DNA of 64,000 bases from Catonia carolina (GCA_035578175.1 JAQMRL010000008.1:11886463-11950462); one strand, 5' to 3'. Shown: positions 32,946-43,136, counted from the stretch's first letter. Notes: a model not told the origin generated them from the sequence alone. Numbers and translations are program-made.

Positions 32946-33936
32946 CGTCGGTGACACCTACATAACAATTTTTCCCATGATGCACGTCAAAGCGGTAGCA
33001 AAGCGTGGGTGTACGAATACAAAATTAAATAAAATATTTTGTAACGTTAGATGAAAATTATTTCGATATGTTCGGTAAATTGAACCCGTAATATTTTGAA
33101 CGATTTTTAATATTAGAAATAAGTAAGCACATCGCACTTATCAAGTGGCGTCGTTTAAAACCACTTGACTGCTCTGTAAAAAAAACCGTTGGAGATTTTT
33201 ATTACCTTTGTAATAGGTCGTAATATCATGTAACTTGTATGTCATAGAAGTTTTTCTTGTAACATTACTGGATACATCGTTGTATTGCAAAAATAATCAT
33301 TTATTGAGGTGCTGTTAAAAGGCGTAAGATTGAATTGAATGGAGTGGGCAGGCACGAAACGAAATAAAGAATGTAGCAAGGGGATGCGACATTTGGTCGT
33401 CTTGGACTAGTTGTGTTAATGTAAATAATACAGTAGTATAGTAACAGATGGTAGTTGTCGAAGGAGTGAGTTATACTGTGGGTGGTAAGAGATTGGCCAC
33501 GAATAGCCTAGCTACTCGCTTGCTTCTTGTTGCGTTTCATTCTAATCGTTTTATTCCAGCAGATGTCTCACCCATACTTACTCTATCACCACCCTTAAAC
33601 ACCCATCTGTTTGTTTATTCACGACAACCCCTTTCTTCAATTTTCACTTGGAGATCTCACTCTTCAATCTTTATACTTATTGTTATCAACTTTTTTTCTC
33701 TTATCGTTGTTTCTTTTTTATTTCCGTCAGGAATCGAATATTTTACTTTGACAGTTTATCACTTTGTTTAAGTATATATAAATTTATACTATTCATATCG
33801 AATCAACGTATTTTACGTACGTGTCTTATTGCAAGTATTTCTAAGTACTTGGTGATTTGATTTTTCTTCATCGTTCTTTAATGTCGCGTTTTTAAATCTG
33901 TTGAGTGGTTTTTGTTCAATAATATCAACTGAAATA
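32946..33936. other. No supported feature
   Basis: Mostly unique AT-rich intron. A hydrophobic open frame at 33448-33771 has no family resemblance and no supporting signals. Confidence 0.45.
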
Positions 33937-35002
33937 CAGAGTGATTCAAAACTACACGGCAATCTCTTGGGATCTCATTCTAAAGCTAAAAATAAGAAAA
34001 AAAAGTTCATATAAACATATGCCTGAAAACGCTTAGTTAGCGAGTTACGGCTAGCGAAAAATTTCACCTAGAACTCTGTACCCTCGGTGAAGTAAGGCCG
34101 TATAAAAATGATAAACGTACTTACAAAGATACAAATACTATTGTTTCTTATGTTTTTTAATCTGAAAAATTGAATAAAATTGGTTCCTTAGCTGTAAATG
34201 CAATACTTTCAGAGATATCTTACATAAAACACAAGAATTGGTGCAAAGAAATAACACATTCTTTTGTTTAACGTAAGATTACTTCCATAAATGGTAAATA
34301 AAGGTATATTTTTTCTTAAATAAATTTGTATAAAATTTAATTCTGAAAAGATTCATGTGCATTACTCAGGAAAAAATGAATACTAGATATTGAAATTTCG
34401 CTTTATTTAAAATCGAAACAGACGCATATTTTTCAATATGTAACAGCTGATCGATCAGCTGTTACTCCCAACCTACATAATATTAGTTAATATTTTATGC
34501 AGTTAAAAATGTGCGTCTCTTTTGATTTCAAATAAAGCGAAATTTCAATATCTATTATTCATTTTTTTCCTGAGTAATTCACATGAATCTTTTCAGAATT
34601 AAATTTTCTACAAATTTATTTAAGAAAAAATACACCTTTATTTACCATTTATGGAAGTAATCTTACGTTAAACACAAAAATGTGTTATTTCTTTGCAGCC
34701 AATTCTTGTGTTTTATGTAAGATATCTCTGAAAGTATTGCATTTACAGCTGTGGAATCAATTTTATTCAATTTTTCAGATTAAAAAACATAAGAAACAAT
34801 AGTATTTGTATCTTTGTAACTACGTTTAACATTTTTATACGGCCTTACTTCACCGAGGGTACAGAGTTCTAGGTGAAATTTTTCGCTAGCCGTAACTCGC
34901 TAACTAAGCATTTTCAGGCATATGTTTATATTTACGTTTTTTCTTATTTTTAGCTATAGAATGAGATCCCAAGAGATTGCCGTGTAGTTTTGAATCACCC
35001 TC
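33937..35002. mobile_element. FB1: ~1.07-kb foldback palindrome
   Basis: The left ~500 bp (33937-34450) and right ~500 bp (34500-35002) are inverted copies with high identity, meeting near GTAACAGCTGATCGATCAGC. Terminal sequence GTGATTCAAAACTACACGG / CCGTGTAGTTTTGAATCACC, flanked by TA (33935-33936, 35003-35004). No protein. The end resembles the GGGTGATTCAAAAA terminus of the DD41D elements at 56735 and 58058, so those may supply the transposase (inference). Confidence 0.9.
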
Positions 35003-35004
35003 TA

Positions 35005-35201
35005 CTGTCTGTCTATAACTAGATGGCCTCCCGCAGAGAGGAGCAGAATCGGCCCGCTACTAGCTTTCTCAATAACATTTCATTATGTACCAAGTCCAGT
35101 TTACTAGTTAGTAGTAGTACAGAATGAAATGTTATTGAGAACGCTAGTAGCAGGCCGATCCTGCTCCTCTCTGCGGGAGGCTATCAAGTTATAGACAGAC
35201 A
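35005..35201. mobile_element. FB2: ~200-bp foldback element abutting FB1
   Basis: CTGTCTGTCTATAACT at the left end and AGTTATAGACAGACAG at the right, with GGCCTCCCGCAGAGAGGAGC inverted in the other arm. The arms total about 85 bp each. TA at 35003-35004 (shared with FB1) and 35202-35203. Confidence 0.9.
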
Positions 35202-35246
35202 GTATGTACTGAAGACTGGAGAATGGATTGTCATTTAAATGTTTTT

Positions 35247-35315
35247 CACTATCTTTTGCCTATATGAACATAGGAAGAAAAGTACTGTTTTCATGTCGAT
35301 TTTTCGAAATCGAGT
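35247..35315 (+). repeat. R2 left-end fragment
   Basis: ACTATCTTTTGCCTATATGA to ATTTTTCGAAATCGAG. Confidence 0.75.
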
Positions 35316-35554
35316 AACAAATACGGTTTCCAAGTTATAAATGGTTATAGTACAGGCAGACCTGCCTTTTGTTGTACGGGTATTATGAAAGAATCGAGTC
35401 GGGTACCTATTTAGATAATTGGTCTTTCTGTAACACCTTTTATTCAATCGTAATTTATTTACAGTTTGTTAAGATTTATCCAGAAGCCGCGACTGAAGGA
35501 TTTTGTATTTTTATTATTGTGTCGAAAATCTCTTATCTTTCTCGAAATCTCCAT

Positions 35555-35880
35555 TAGCCTAACTATATAAGCAGCCGGTTTGTTTACGGTCAGTTTAGTT
35601 TCGATTTTTCTGTGATCCATTGAGCGAATTGCGAACAGTGCGTTAGAGAAGGTCAGGGTTACTGTGAATTACTGTGTGTATTGTTTAACGTTATTTTTTT
35701 AAGTATTGTTTAACGTATCTTTTGTAAGTAATTTTAAGTAAATTGGTTAAGTTATTTATCGTTATTAGTTAATTATAATTAGTTTTTATTTATAATTTAG
35801 ACACTTAATTTAATTGTAATTTTTAGTTGTAATAAATATTTGAATATTAAACAATAGTGTGTTATTTTATTTACCCAGAT
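35555..35880 (+). other. Candidate solo LTR (TATA, Inr and poly(A) signal in ~270 bp)
   Basis: TATATAAG at 35564-35571 lies 28 bases before the A of TCAGTT (35590-35595), an arthropod initiator. AATAAA follows at 35831-35836, and the block ends near GTGTTATTTTATTTACCCAG. A promoter and a poly(A) signal this close suggest U3-R-U5 of an LTR retrotransposon. I see no internal gag-pol and no clear terminal TG..CA. Confidence 0.35.
35564..35595 (+). promoter_or_regulatory. TATA box plus initiator
   Basis: TATATAAG then TCAGTT with standard 28-bp TATA-to-start spacing. See the candidate LTR; function is inferred. Confidence 0.4.
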
Positions 35881-36049
35881 CCCGAAGCGGACCTTAGCGA
35901 TATGTTTCACGATATTAATATCAATTACGAATTGGAAGTTAAATGTATCATTAAAGTTTAAGATTATATTACTTTTTACTTAATTTATTATATAATTATT
36001 TTTATAGTATAATCAAATTATTAAGTTTTAAATGTTTGTACCACATTGC

Positions 36050-36245
36050 AATTTTTTTAATATATTTAACGTCGCATCAACTACTACAGTCATTAGCGAC
36101 GACGTTGGGGTGTAACTTTTTTACAAAGGAAGATGAAATGATTTTTTTGTAACGTATGAAAATATGCCGTGCCTGAGTAGGATTCGAACCCAGTACCGTA
36201 TGATGAAAGGCGAGCACGTTACCAACTACGCCAATGCGGCCAGCA
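36050..36245 (-). repeat. tS2 SINE, complete
   Basis: T-rich tail, TTAACGTCGCATCAACTACT, CATTAGCGACGACGTTGGGG, B-box complement and the head complement GTTACCAACTACGCCAATGC with GGCCAGC. Confidence 0.88.
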
Positions 36246-36614
36246 TTGTATTTTATTTTAACATTTTAATTACTATTTTTTTGATTGTGTTACAGCTAAT
36301 TTATCATAAATGTTCTTTAAATTCAAATAGATTTTGTTTTGCTGAATGAATGTTAATGAAAATATTTGTTTTGTAACAGTATAGGCTACTCGTTTGATTT
36401 ATATGGTATCAAATGTTTAATTGGTTAATAGTTTTCTTTTGTTATTATTATTATTATTTTGTTCTGGATCAGCATTAGTATGCAGCGATGTAATCATTTA
36501 TTAAAAAATTTAAAGATTAGCAAATTTTTTTACTTTAGTAGATACCCTGACAAGTGAGTTACTACAGTGGGGTATCGTTTTATTGTTTTTAATATTTTTT
36601 ACGTTGCTATTTAT
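36246..36614. other. No feature seen
   Basis: AT-rich, including a short (TTA)n at about 36441-36457. Confidence 0.45.
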
Positions 36615-37362
36615 AATTTTTACTTTCTCTAGCCTATATGAATATAAAGGAACGAAAGTATTGATTTCATGACATGAAATCAATACTTTCGTTCGGTAAA
36701 ACTGGATTTCACCGGATCTACACGTTTTCAGACCCCCTGAACCCAAAGAAACATGTTTTTAGAGATTATTTTGTGTGTGTGTGTGTGTGTGTGCGCGCGC
36801 GCGCGTGTGTGAACAGAATACCTCAAGAACGGAACATCGTACGTACTTGACACTTACCGGACCCGACACGAACATTTTCATCAAAATCGGTCAACCGAAA
36901 GTAGTAGTTTATTCGTGTAATTTTTAACTTTTTTGCGATTTTCTCAAAAACGGCTCCTACGATTTTTTTAAAATCACCTCATTTACTTAATTTTTTATGC
37001 TCTACTAGATAGGGTAGGCGTCATATCTGCTGAAATTCTTGGAGAGGCTGTTTTCTCGTAAAAAAATTGTTTTTTTAAGATTGCAACTTTAATATGTATT
37101 TTACCGCAAAAATGTATATTATAAAAGTTGTAGAAAATTTAAAATCTTATAACTTTTATTTCAAAAATTTGTTTTGTATGACGCGTAAATTAGCGGTAAT
37201 TAGCGATTTTCTTTTTTTTTCACGAAAACGTGTAAAAAATCGATTTTTTAAAAGATTTCAGCTTTAATATGCATTTCACGACAAAAGTGTAAATAATCAA
37301 AGCAGTTTTCTCTACAGAACCTAGTTTAGAGTAAAAGAATGATATTCAGTATTTTTTAAACG
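36615..37362 (+). repeat. R2 copy with local inverted duplication
   Basis: TTTTTACTTTCTCTAGCCTA to about 37362; right end missing. Near the left end GAACGAAAGTATTGATTTCA is followed at once by its inverted copy (36650-36694). (TG)n with a CGCG core at 36772-36808. Confidence 0.87.
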
Positions 37363-37730
37363 TAAAATAAAACGATAAGCTTGTATTTTCTTTGTTATGA
37401 ATAACCTCTTCTGGTCAACGTTTTTGTTTGGCTAGACAAATGATTATTGGATTAAGAATATAGAATGTAAAGTTTTCTATAGTATTTGGGTAAGATGCGC
37501 AATCATCGATTAGGGTGTGTCAGTAGCTCTCAAATATTGTCTGTCAAATTTAACGGGAGACAGATTTCATAAAATTATACGGTGATGTTATAAAGCACAA
37601 CTGCGTTCAATAATAATTTGTCGACAGAACAAAGGTTGCAATGTGCCTGATCTGGGCTAGTCTTTTGTCTGCTGAACTCCCACTATACCGATGCCCCGCC
37701 TAACGCCACGAGCTGTTCTACTGTACATTC
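37363..37730. other. No feature seen
   Basis: Unique-looking intron 2 sequence. Confidence 0.45.
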
Positions 37731-37960
37731 GTATAGGTCATTTGTTCTAGCTAGAAGCTCTCCTTCCAACGCTCTGTGCCGCTGAGCTGTTCTGTTTAGT
37801 GGTGGGGGAAGCACCTCGTAGTTGTAACAGTAGTATACAGTTAGAAAGAGAGGGAATGATCATTAAGTGAGAAGGAGACAACACTTGCCCCTTGAAACTA
37901 TCCCTACTCTACCTACTCGCCCTCCCCTTACAAGCTTCTTCCTAAAACAAACGTACTATA
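37731..37960 (+). repeat. Repeat J copy 2 (empty SINE site)
   Basis: Uninterrupted version of 26884-27299; CCCTCCCCTTACAAGCTTC is continuous here. Confidence 0.88.
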
Positions 37961-37989
37961 CATTACGCTAGTTAAATTTAATAAGGTTT

Positions 37990-38388
37990 ATGTGTTGTTG
38001 TTTAGGTGATCAGCTAAAAGGCTGGTTTGAACCTCCAGAGGGTTTACTAAGTAAAACGAGGAGTGAGATAGTTTACCAATACCTTACTCAAAGAGTGGAA
38101 AAGTACGCTTACCAGCACGTCAGACCCTCTGAAAAGCATCTACTTTTCTCCCGGCAAATGTCACCTTCACTTAATTCACCACAGGGTCTGGCTATAGTTA
38201 TAATAAAATACATTTCTCTCGAAGGAGATAACGCTGACTAGTGTATTTTACACCTTTACCTATTCTGTTCTTAAATAGTATAGTAATTTCATTGGCTGAC
38301 CATGTGAAAGAGAGAACTATTTTTTGTAGCCCTGGAACTAGCAGATCGAGTGCAAATAATTCAACACTTCACGTCCCTGTTATGGGCA
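37990..38388 (-). repeat. R1 copy close to arrestin exon 2
   Basis: Full-length, diverged R1 that ends 60 bp from the donor site of exon 2. Confidence 0.88.
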
Positions 38389-38448
38389 GAAGATGAACCT
38401 GATGTTTTATTATACAAAAAATAAGAACTAAAAAGTGGAAATACATAC

Positions 38449-38584
38449 CTTACGATCCTGAATGTATTCAGGGTCTGCTAATACTACTCCTTGGATTCTG
38501 TCAATATTTGTATTCGATATGACTACGTCTCGGCTGCCTAGATATAATGTCAGTTTATTATTGGGCGACGATTTCTTGAACACT
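38449..38584 (-). CDS. Arrestin exon 2 (N-domain start)
   Basis: The acceptor is tttgatttcag and the donor is GTATGT. The exon encodes VFKKSSPNNKLTLYLGSRD and continues to DPEYIQDRK, residues about 8-52. This is the first beta-strand region of the arrestin N domain. The lysine pair of VFKK, which contacts receptor-attached phosphates in known arrestins, is present, and the Asp of SRD corresponds to the polar-core Asp26 of beta-arrestin 1. The usual FVDH that follows is replaced by VVIS. The exon is followed downstream by a 27-kb intron. Confidence 0.93.
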
Positions 38585-38822
38585 CTGAAATCAAAGATAA
38601 AAAATCACCGTATCAGTACTTCAAATTTAACTATCTAAAATACATAAAAGTTGATTATTAAATTTTATGATTAAAAATTCAGAAAAAATGTCTAATGGAG
38701 ATTGTTATGCACTATTTATTTTTATCAATATATTATAACATATAAGCCTAGGTTCGTCGGGTTATAATAAATAACAAAAAATCTTTCTTTAAACTTGTAC
38801 TTTATAATAATTATATTTGTTA

Positions 38823-39250
38823 GTCGTTTAGGTCATTAGCCAAAAGGCTGGTTTGAACCTGTAGAGGTTTTACGGTGGTTTACTACTGCCTTCCTCACTG
38901 AGTGGAAAAGTACGCTTAACAGCATGCCGGGCCCTCTGAAAAGCACATATTTTCCACTCTGCAAATGACACCTTCACTTCATTCAACACAGGGTCTGGCT
39001 GTATAATGAAATTCATTACTCTCAAAGGAGATAACTCTCATAGTGCTTTTTACACCTCTGCCTCTTCTGTTCTTAAATGATTCAGTCATTTAATTGGCTG
39101 ACCATGTGATAAGAAACAGAACTATTTATTTTAACCCTGCAACTAACAGATTGATTGCAAAATTTGCAAAATATAATTTTACCCTTAACAGACAGGTGAA
39201 GTATCAAATTATTTAATAATTTGACACTTCACCTGTCTGTTACGGGCAAA
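38823..39250 (-). repeat. R1 copy with a duplicated, inverted end
   Basis: R1 missing part of the tail region. At its GCCC end the terminal ~36 bp occur twice in opposite directions, forming a hairpin at 39178-39250 (TAACAGACAGGTGAAGTATC facing GACACTTCACCTGTCTGTTA). Confidence 0.85.
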
Positions 39251-39365
39251 ATTATATTTATTGACACGATTAATAATTACAATTAATGTTTAACATTACA
39301 CTACTAACAAAAATTACAATTAGAATTTTTCAATTAAATTAATTACTATACTTAAAGCTTAAATT

Positions 39366-39700
39366 GGCTCCTAGCCAAGTACAGCATCTCAGTGTTAGAA
39401 CATCCACCTCATTCACCAGATCTTGCATCATGTGACTTCTACCTGTTCCCTAAGGTGAAATCTGCATTAAGAGGGACAAAATTTGAGTATGTGGAAGCTG
39501 TAAAAGAGAAAGCGGCACGTGTCCTGAAGGAGCTGACAGAAGATGAATTCCAGCACTGTTTCCAACAATGGAAAATTCGCATGTAGCGTTTTAGGGATAG
39601 AGAAGGAGTGTATATTGAAGGTGACAATAAGTGATTATGTATAAAATAAAAATAACATTTTTTTACTACGTCATTCTCGTTATTTAATAGCCACACCTCG
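39366..39700 (+). pseudogene. M2 mariner C-terminal part and 3' end
   Basis: Encodes LEHPPHSPDLASCDFYLFPK, with the third catalytic Asp present, then LKELTEDEFQHCFQQWKIRM and a stop. The 3' terminal repeat AATAGCCACACCTCG is followed by TA. The 5' two-thirds are missing. Confidence 0.85.
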
Positions 39701-39722
39701 TATTTCACCGCCTTTTATATAA

Positions 39723-39980
39723 TTGAATTGTGTTCAAATGATAGTAATTATTTTAACTGTGATAAGTTCGAACGTAGTCTCTAAGAAGATAATGCAATCT
39801 AAACTGAAACTCTGTGATCATGTTTCAAAAGCACCTATTGAAGTAAGGTACTACTTAAACGATCTATCAGTTTCAAGCCCGGAAGCATCTCTTGTTTTAC
39901 TTGATTCATTGTCGGCTCTTCTTTGTATCATACTTAGTTTGAGTAGAACTGTTTTAGTAGGGCAATATCTAAGTTTATAA
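39723..39980 (+). CDS. Unrecognised 85-residue open frame
   Basis: MNCVQMIVIILTVISSNVVS begins like a signal peptide; a second hydrophobic stretch is LLDSLSALLCIILSL. It lies in a short unique segment between an M2 fragment and a rosa-like element, antisense to arrestin intron 1. There are no promoter, splice or family clues. It may well be a chance frame. Confidence 0.15.
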   Translation: MNCVQMIVIILTVISSNVVSKKIMQSKLKLCDHVSKAPIEVRYYLNDLSVSSPEASLVLLDSLSALLCIILSLSRTVLVGQYLSL

Positions 39981-40044
39981 ACAACTATTCTCCAGTCTTG
40001 CCAACCTTGTTATGTTATAATGCACTAAGTAAGTTATACAACTA

Positions 40045-41028
40045 ACGGGTGTTTTTTTTTAGAAGTATAGAACTTTAAAATGAAATAAAACACAGAATAA
40101 TTGAACAATTGACATGGAATTGGTTTTATTTTAAAGATAATTATTTGCCATTTTTTTAAAAATAATTTCCGGCATGTGGCCGCCGCGGCTGGCTCGGACG
40201 TGGTCCAATCGAGACGTCCAATTTGTGACCACTTTTTGCAGCATTTGGGGCCGTATATTGGTAATAACGCGGCGAATGTTGCCTTCCAAGTCTTCAATTG
40301 TCTGTGGTTTATTGGCATAGACTAGCGACTTCACATACCTCCACAGAAAATAGTCCAGCGGTGTTAAATCGCACGACCTTGGAGGCCAATTTACGGGTCC
40401 AGAACGTGAAATGATGCGTTCATCAAACGTTTCCTTCAGTAAATCGATTGTGGCACGCGCTGTGTGACATGTTGCACCATCTTGTTGAAACCACAGCTCT
40501 CCAACATTAAGGCGATTCAATTCAGGAACAAAAAAGTCATTGATTATGGCTCTGTAGCGGTCATCATTGACTGTAACATTCTGCTCGGCATCATTTTTGA
40601 AGAAGTAAGGACCAATGACTCCACCAGCCCATAAAGCACACCAAACAGTCACTTTTTCTGGATGTAAAGGCTTCTCAGCAATATATTGAGGATTACCTTC
40701 ACTCCAAATGCGGCAGTTTTGTTTTTTCACGTAGCCATTCAACCAAAAATGGGCTTAATCACTGAACAAAATTTTTCGTGTGAAAATCGAGATTAACAGC
40801 AATCATGTTCTGGGCCCATTATCCCAATGCTTGATAAGTTTCACGAACCGAACCATGATTTTCAAAATAAATTTGCACAATTTGCAAGCGTTGTTCAGGC
40901 GTCAGTCTATTCATTATAAAATGGCAAACCAAACTGAACATAAATTACAAAACAGTTTTGAAAATGGCCGCCATGGAAATCAGTACTGCCAACTTAAAGT
41001 TCTATATCTGTAAAAAAAAAACACCCGT
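40045..41028. mobile_element. Rosa-like (DD41D) mariner, internally deleted
   Basis: 984 bp with inverted ends ACGGGTGTTTTTTTTT and AAAGTTCTATA motifs, flanked by TA (40043-40044, 41029-41030). One broken transposase on the minus strand. Confidence 0.9.
40131..40915 (-). pseudogene. DD41D transposase remnant
   Basis: It starts MNRLTPEQRLQIVQIYFENH, then breaks off after the first helix region; most of the DNA-binding domain is deleted. It resumes before a KILFSD motif, where the next codon, normally Glu, is TAA. The rest is open (40131-40742): NGYVKKQNCRIW, VTVWCALWAGGVIGPYFF, LWFQQDGATCHTA and WPPRSCDLTPLDYFLW, then VYANKPQTIEDLE and HVRASRGGHMPEIIF. The second and third Asp are 41 residues apart, the spacing described for rosa-type mariners. 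Cannot make transposase. Confidence 0.9.
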
Positions 41029-41072
41029 TAGTTGCAGTAGTTAATAAATAAAGAAGCACTGAATTGACTTAC

Positions 41073-41092
41073 CCTTGAATATGGGAAACCAT
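41073..41092 (-). CDS. Arrestin candidate first coding exon (MVSHIQ, phase 2)
   Basis: The minus strand reads ATG GTT TCC CAT ATT CAA GG followed by a consensus GTAAGT donor. Its two leftover bases join the first A of exon 2 to give a glycine, so the start would be MVSHIQG-VFKK. That puts seven residues before VFKK, the same number as in vertebrate beta-arrestin 1, and the MV start is common in insect arrestins. It lies in a short unique segment between a mariner remnant and repeat K. A chance ATG plus donor in the right phase is possible in 25 kb of AT-rich DNA, and a true first exon could lie beyond the window. Confidence 0.45.
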
Positions 41093-41148
41093 AATTGGGA
41101 GGATTAATTTTCCCACTACGAATTAAACTAAATAGTTTTAGATTTTCA

Positions 41149-41396
41149 AAGGGCCTTCGGGCCAGCCCAGTCAGTCAGCTGGTAGAAAGTCGCTATTATT
41201 TGTTAAGTAACACCGGTTGGGCAAGCGACTTTGTATGGTGATCAGCTGACAGCCATCCGTGAACAAACTCTACTGGGGGTCCCTGTTCAAACTCACGCCT
41301 AATTCACGTCAAAACTACAGCAAAGCAGCAATAAAATTGGGTAGTTGTCAATAATGTACAGTTCCCAATAACAAATAATAAAGCTAAAAAAAAGAA
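41149..41396 (+). repeat. Repeat K copy 1
   Basis: GGGCCAGCCCAGTCAGTCAG ... AACTCTACTGGGGGTCCCTG ... AATAATGTACAGTTCCC. The inverted partner is at 43838-44072. Class unknown. Confidence 0.75.
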
Positions 41397-41444
41397 GATT
41401 TTCAAAGTATAATTAAGGAAATTAATATTTATATTGTAATGATA

Positions 41445-41585
41445 TTTTTACTTTCTCTTGCCTATATGAATATATAGGACGGAAAGTAATTTATTGTTTT
41501 CATGTCGATTTTTCGAAATCGAGTTTTCACCGGATCTATACGTTTTCAGACCCCCTGAACCCAAAAAACATGTTTTTAGCGATTG

Positions 41586-41642
<57 letters not shown>

Positions 41643-42408
41643 CAATATCTCAAGAACGGAACGTACGAACTTGAAACTTGAAACTTAAGTTACATACCAC
41701 TACCGGACCCGACACGAACATTTTCATCAAAATCGTTTAACCGGAAGTAGTAGTTTATTCGTGTCATTTTTCACTTGTTTGCGATTTTATCAAAAACTGG
41801 TCTACGATTTTTTTAAAAATCGCCTCATTTACTAAACTTTTTATTATCTACAAGATAGGGTAGGCGCCATGTTTGCTGAAACTCTTGGTGAGGCTGTTTT
41901 CACAAAAAAAAAAATTGTTTTTTATGATTACGGCTTTCATATTCATTTTAGCGCAAAATGTTATATAATAAAAGTTGTAGAGAATTTAAAAACCTACTGC
42001 TTTTATTTCAAACATTTTTTTGTATAACGCTTAGTTTAGCGGTAATTAGCGATTTTCTGTTTTTTTCTCACGATAACGTGTGAAAAATCGATTTTTTTAA
42101 AGATTTCGGCCTTAGTATGCATTGTATGACAAAAGTGTATATAATCGAATTTATAGAAAATTAAAAGATCTACAACTTTTATTCTTAACATTTTTCACTA
42201 CAGAGCGTAGTTTAGTGTGAAAGAGTGATTTTCCGTATTTTTAAGGCAAACTGAGATCGATTTTCATTTTGCGTCTTTCATATATGATTAAAATTAGGTT
42301 ATGTTTATTGAGGTTAGTTTTTTGTTTATTTCTAATGGTTAGGTTTATTGTTAATTATTTGTACTGGCAAGAGAAAGTTGTGTGAGTGTTTCACACCAGA
42401 TTGTTTTG
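41445..42408 (+). repeat. R2 copy, full length, (TG)27
   Basis: TTTTTACTTTCTCTTGCCTA to CTGGCAAGAGAAAGTTGTG and TTTCACACCAGATTG. TG run at 41587-41640. Confidence 0.93.
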
Positions 42409-42526
42409 TAAGTAATGGGAAAATAAATAAATAAACAAATTTATTTTAATTAGTAATGTTTGCTTATAGTTGCATATAGTTGCGTACAGTTTATACATTA
42501 GTAATAATTTATACAGTATAAATTAC

Positions 42527-42661
42527 TACCTCTTCTGTTTTTAAATACTTCAGTCATGTAATTGGTTGACCATGTGATAAGAAACAGGACAATGTTTTTG
42601 TAGTCCTGGAACTAGCAATCGAATGCAATTAATTTAACATTCCACCTGCCAGTTATGGGCC
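42527..42661 (-). repeat. R1 fragment
   Basis: Only the AACAGAAGAGGTA-to-GCCCATAAC portion. Confidence 0.78.
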
Positions 42662-43136
42662 TATAACTTATGATAATTGGTGTGAATTTATGATAAATTC
42701 TTATGTCCTCTGTTTAACTATTTTATTTCTTTCTTATGTTTCAGGTATGTTGTCTCATGACTCTTAAGTTTGAAAAGACTGTATGCTTCACGTAAGTTAC
42801 TTAACCTGTAAGTTCTGTAACCTAAGTTACTGAGTAACCTAAGTTCTGTAAGTTACTTAACCTGCTCAACCTGTAAGTTACTTAACATAGTTTTGTATAC
42901 CTTGGACAATTCGAATTGGCACAAGCAGCTTCGGTGGTTATCTACTCCACTCTTCGCCCCTCACCATGCAACGACGGTACAGTCACAAAAGTATACAATC
43001 GATACTGTAATGTGCAACTCACATATGGTCACTACGCTTTTTTGTTTTCACTGTTGTTATTAATAATCTGTCAGACAGAATGATGTGACTAATTTGTTTT
43101 CATAAATGATTTTTTTGTTCATTATATATTCAAACC
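42662..43136. other. No feature except a small direct repeat
   Basis: TAAGTTACTTAACCTG-type units recur three or four times at about 42793-42885. Otherwise unique. Confidence 0.45.

Larger units (their letters stand above)
3125..41092 (-). other. Arrestin gene, full span (7 exons, exon 1 tentative)
   Basis: Exons read from high to low coordinates: 41073-41092 (tentative), 38449-38584, 11320-11469, 9938-10085, 8687-9027, 5986-6261, 3125-3346. All junctions are GT-AG and the phases match, giving 430 residues. Introns are about 2.5 kb, 27.0 kb, 1.2 kb, 0.9 kb, 2.4 kb and 2.6 kb. Arrestins bind active, phosphorylated G-protein-coupled receptors in the cytosol, block G-protein coupling and, in the beta class, recruit clathrin/AP2. 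Exon by exon the product aligns with insect visual and non-visual arrestins, but it is divergent enough that I cannot say whether it is an Arr1, Arr2 or kurtz orthologue. Intron 2 holds most of the transposons in the window. No second host gene is visible. Confidence 0.93.

Noticed and set aside
33448..33771. 107-residue plus-strand membrane-like protein
   Set aside because: Pyrimidine-rich sequence yields hydrophobic residues by chance; no start context, homology or splice signals.
3125..38584. Arrestin as a processed pseudogene
   Set aside because: Exons are separated by introns with consensus GT-AG sites and matched phases, and frames are intact.
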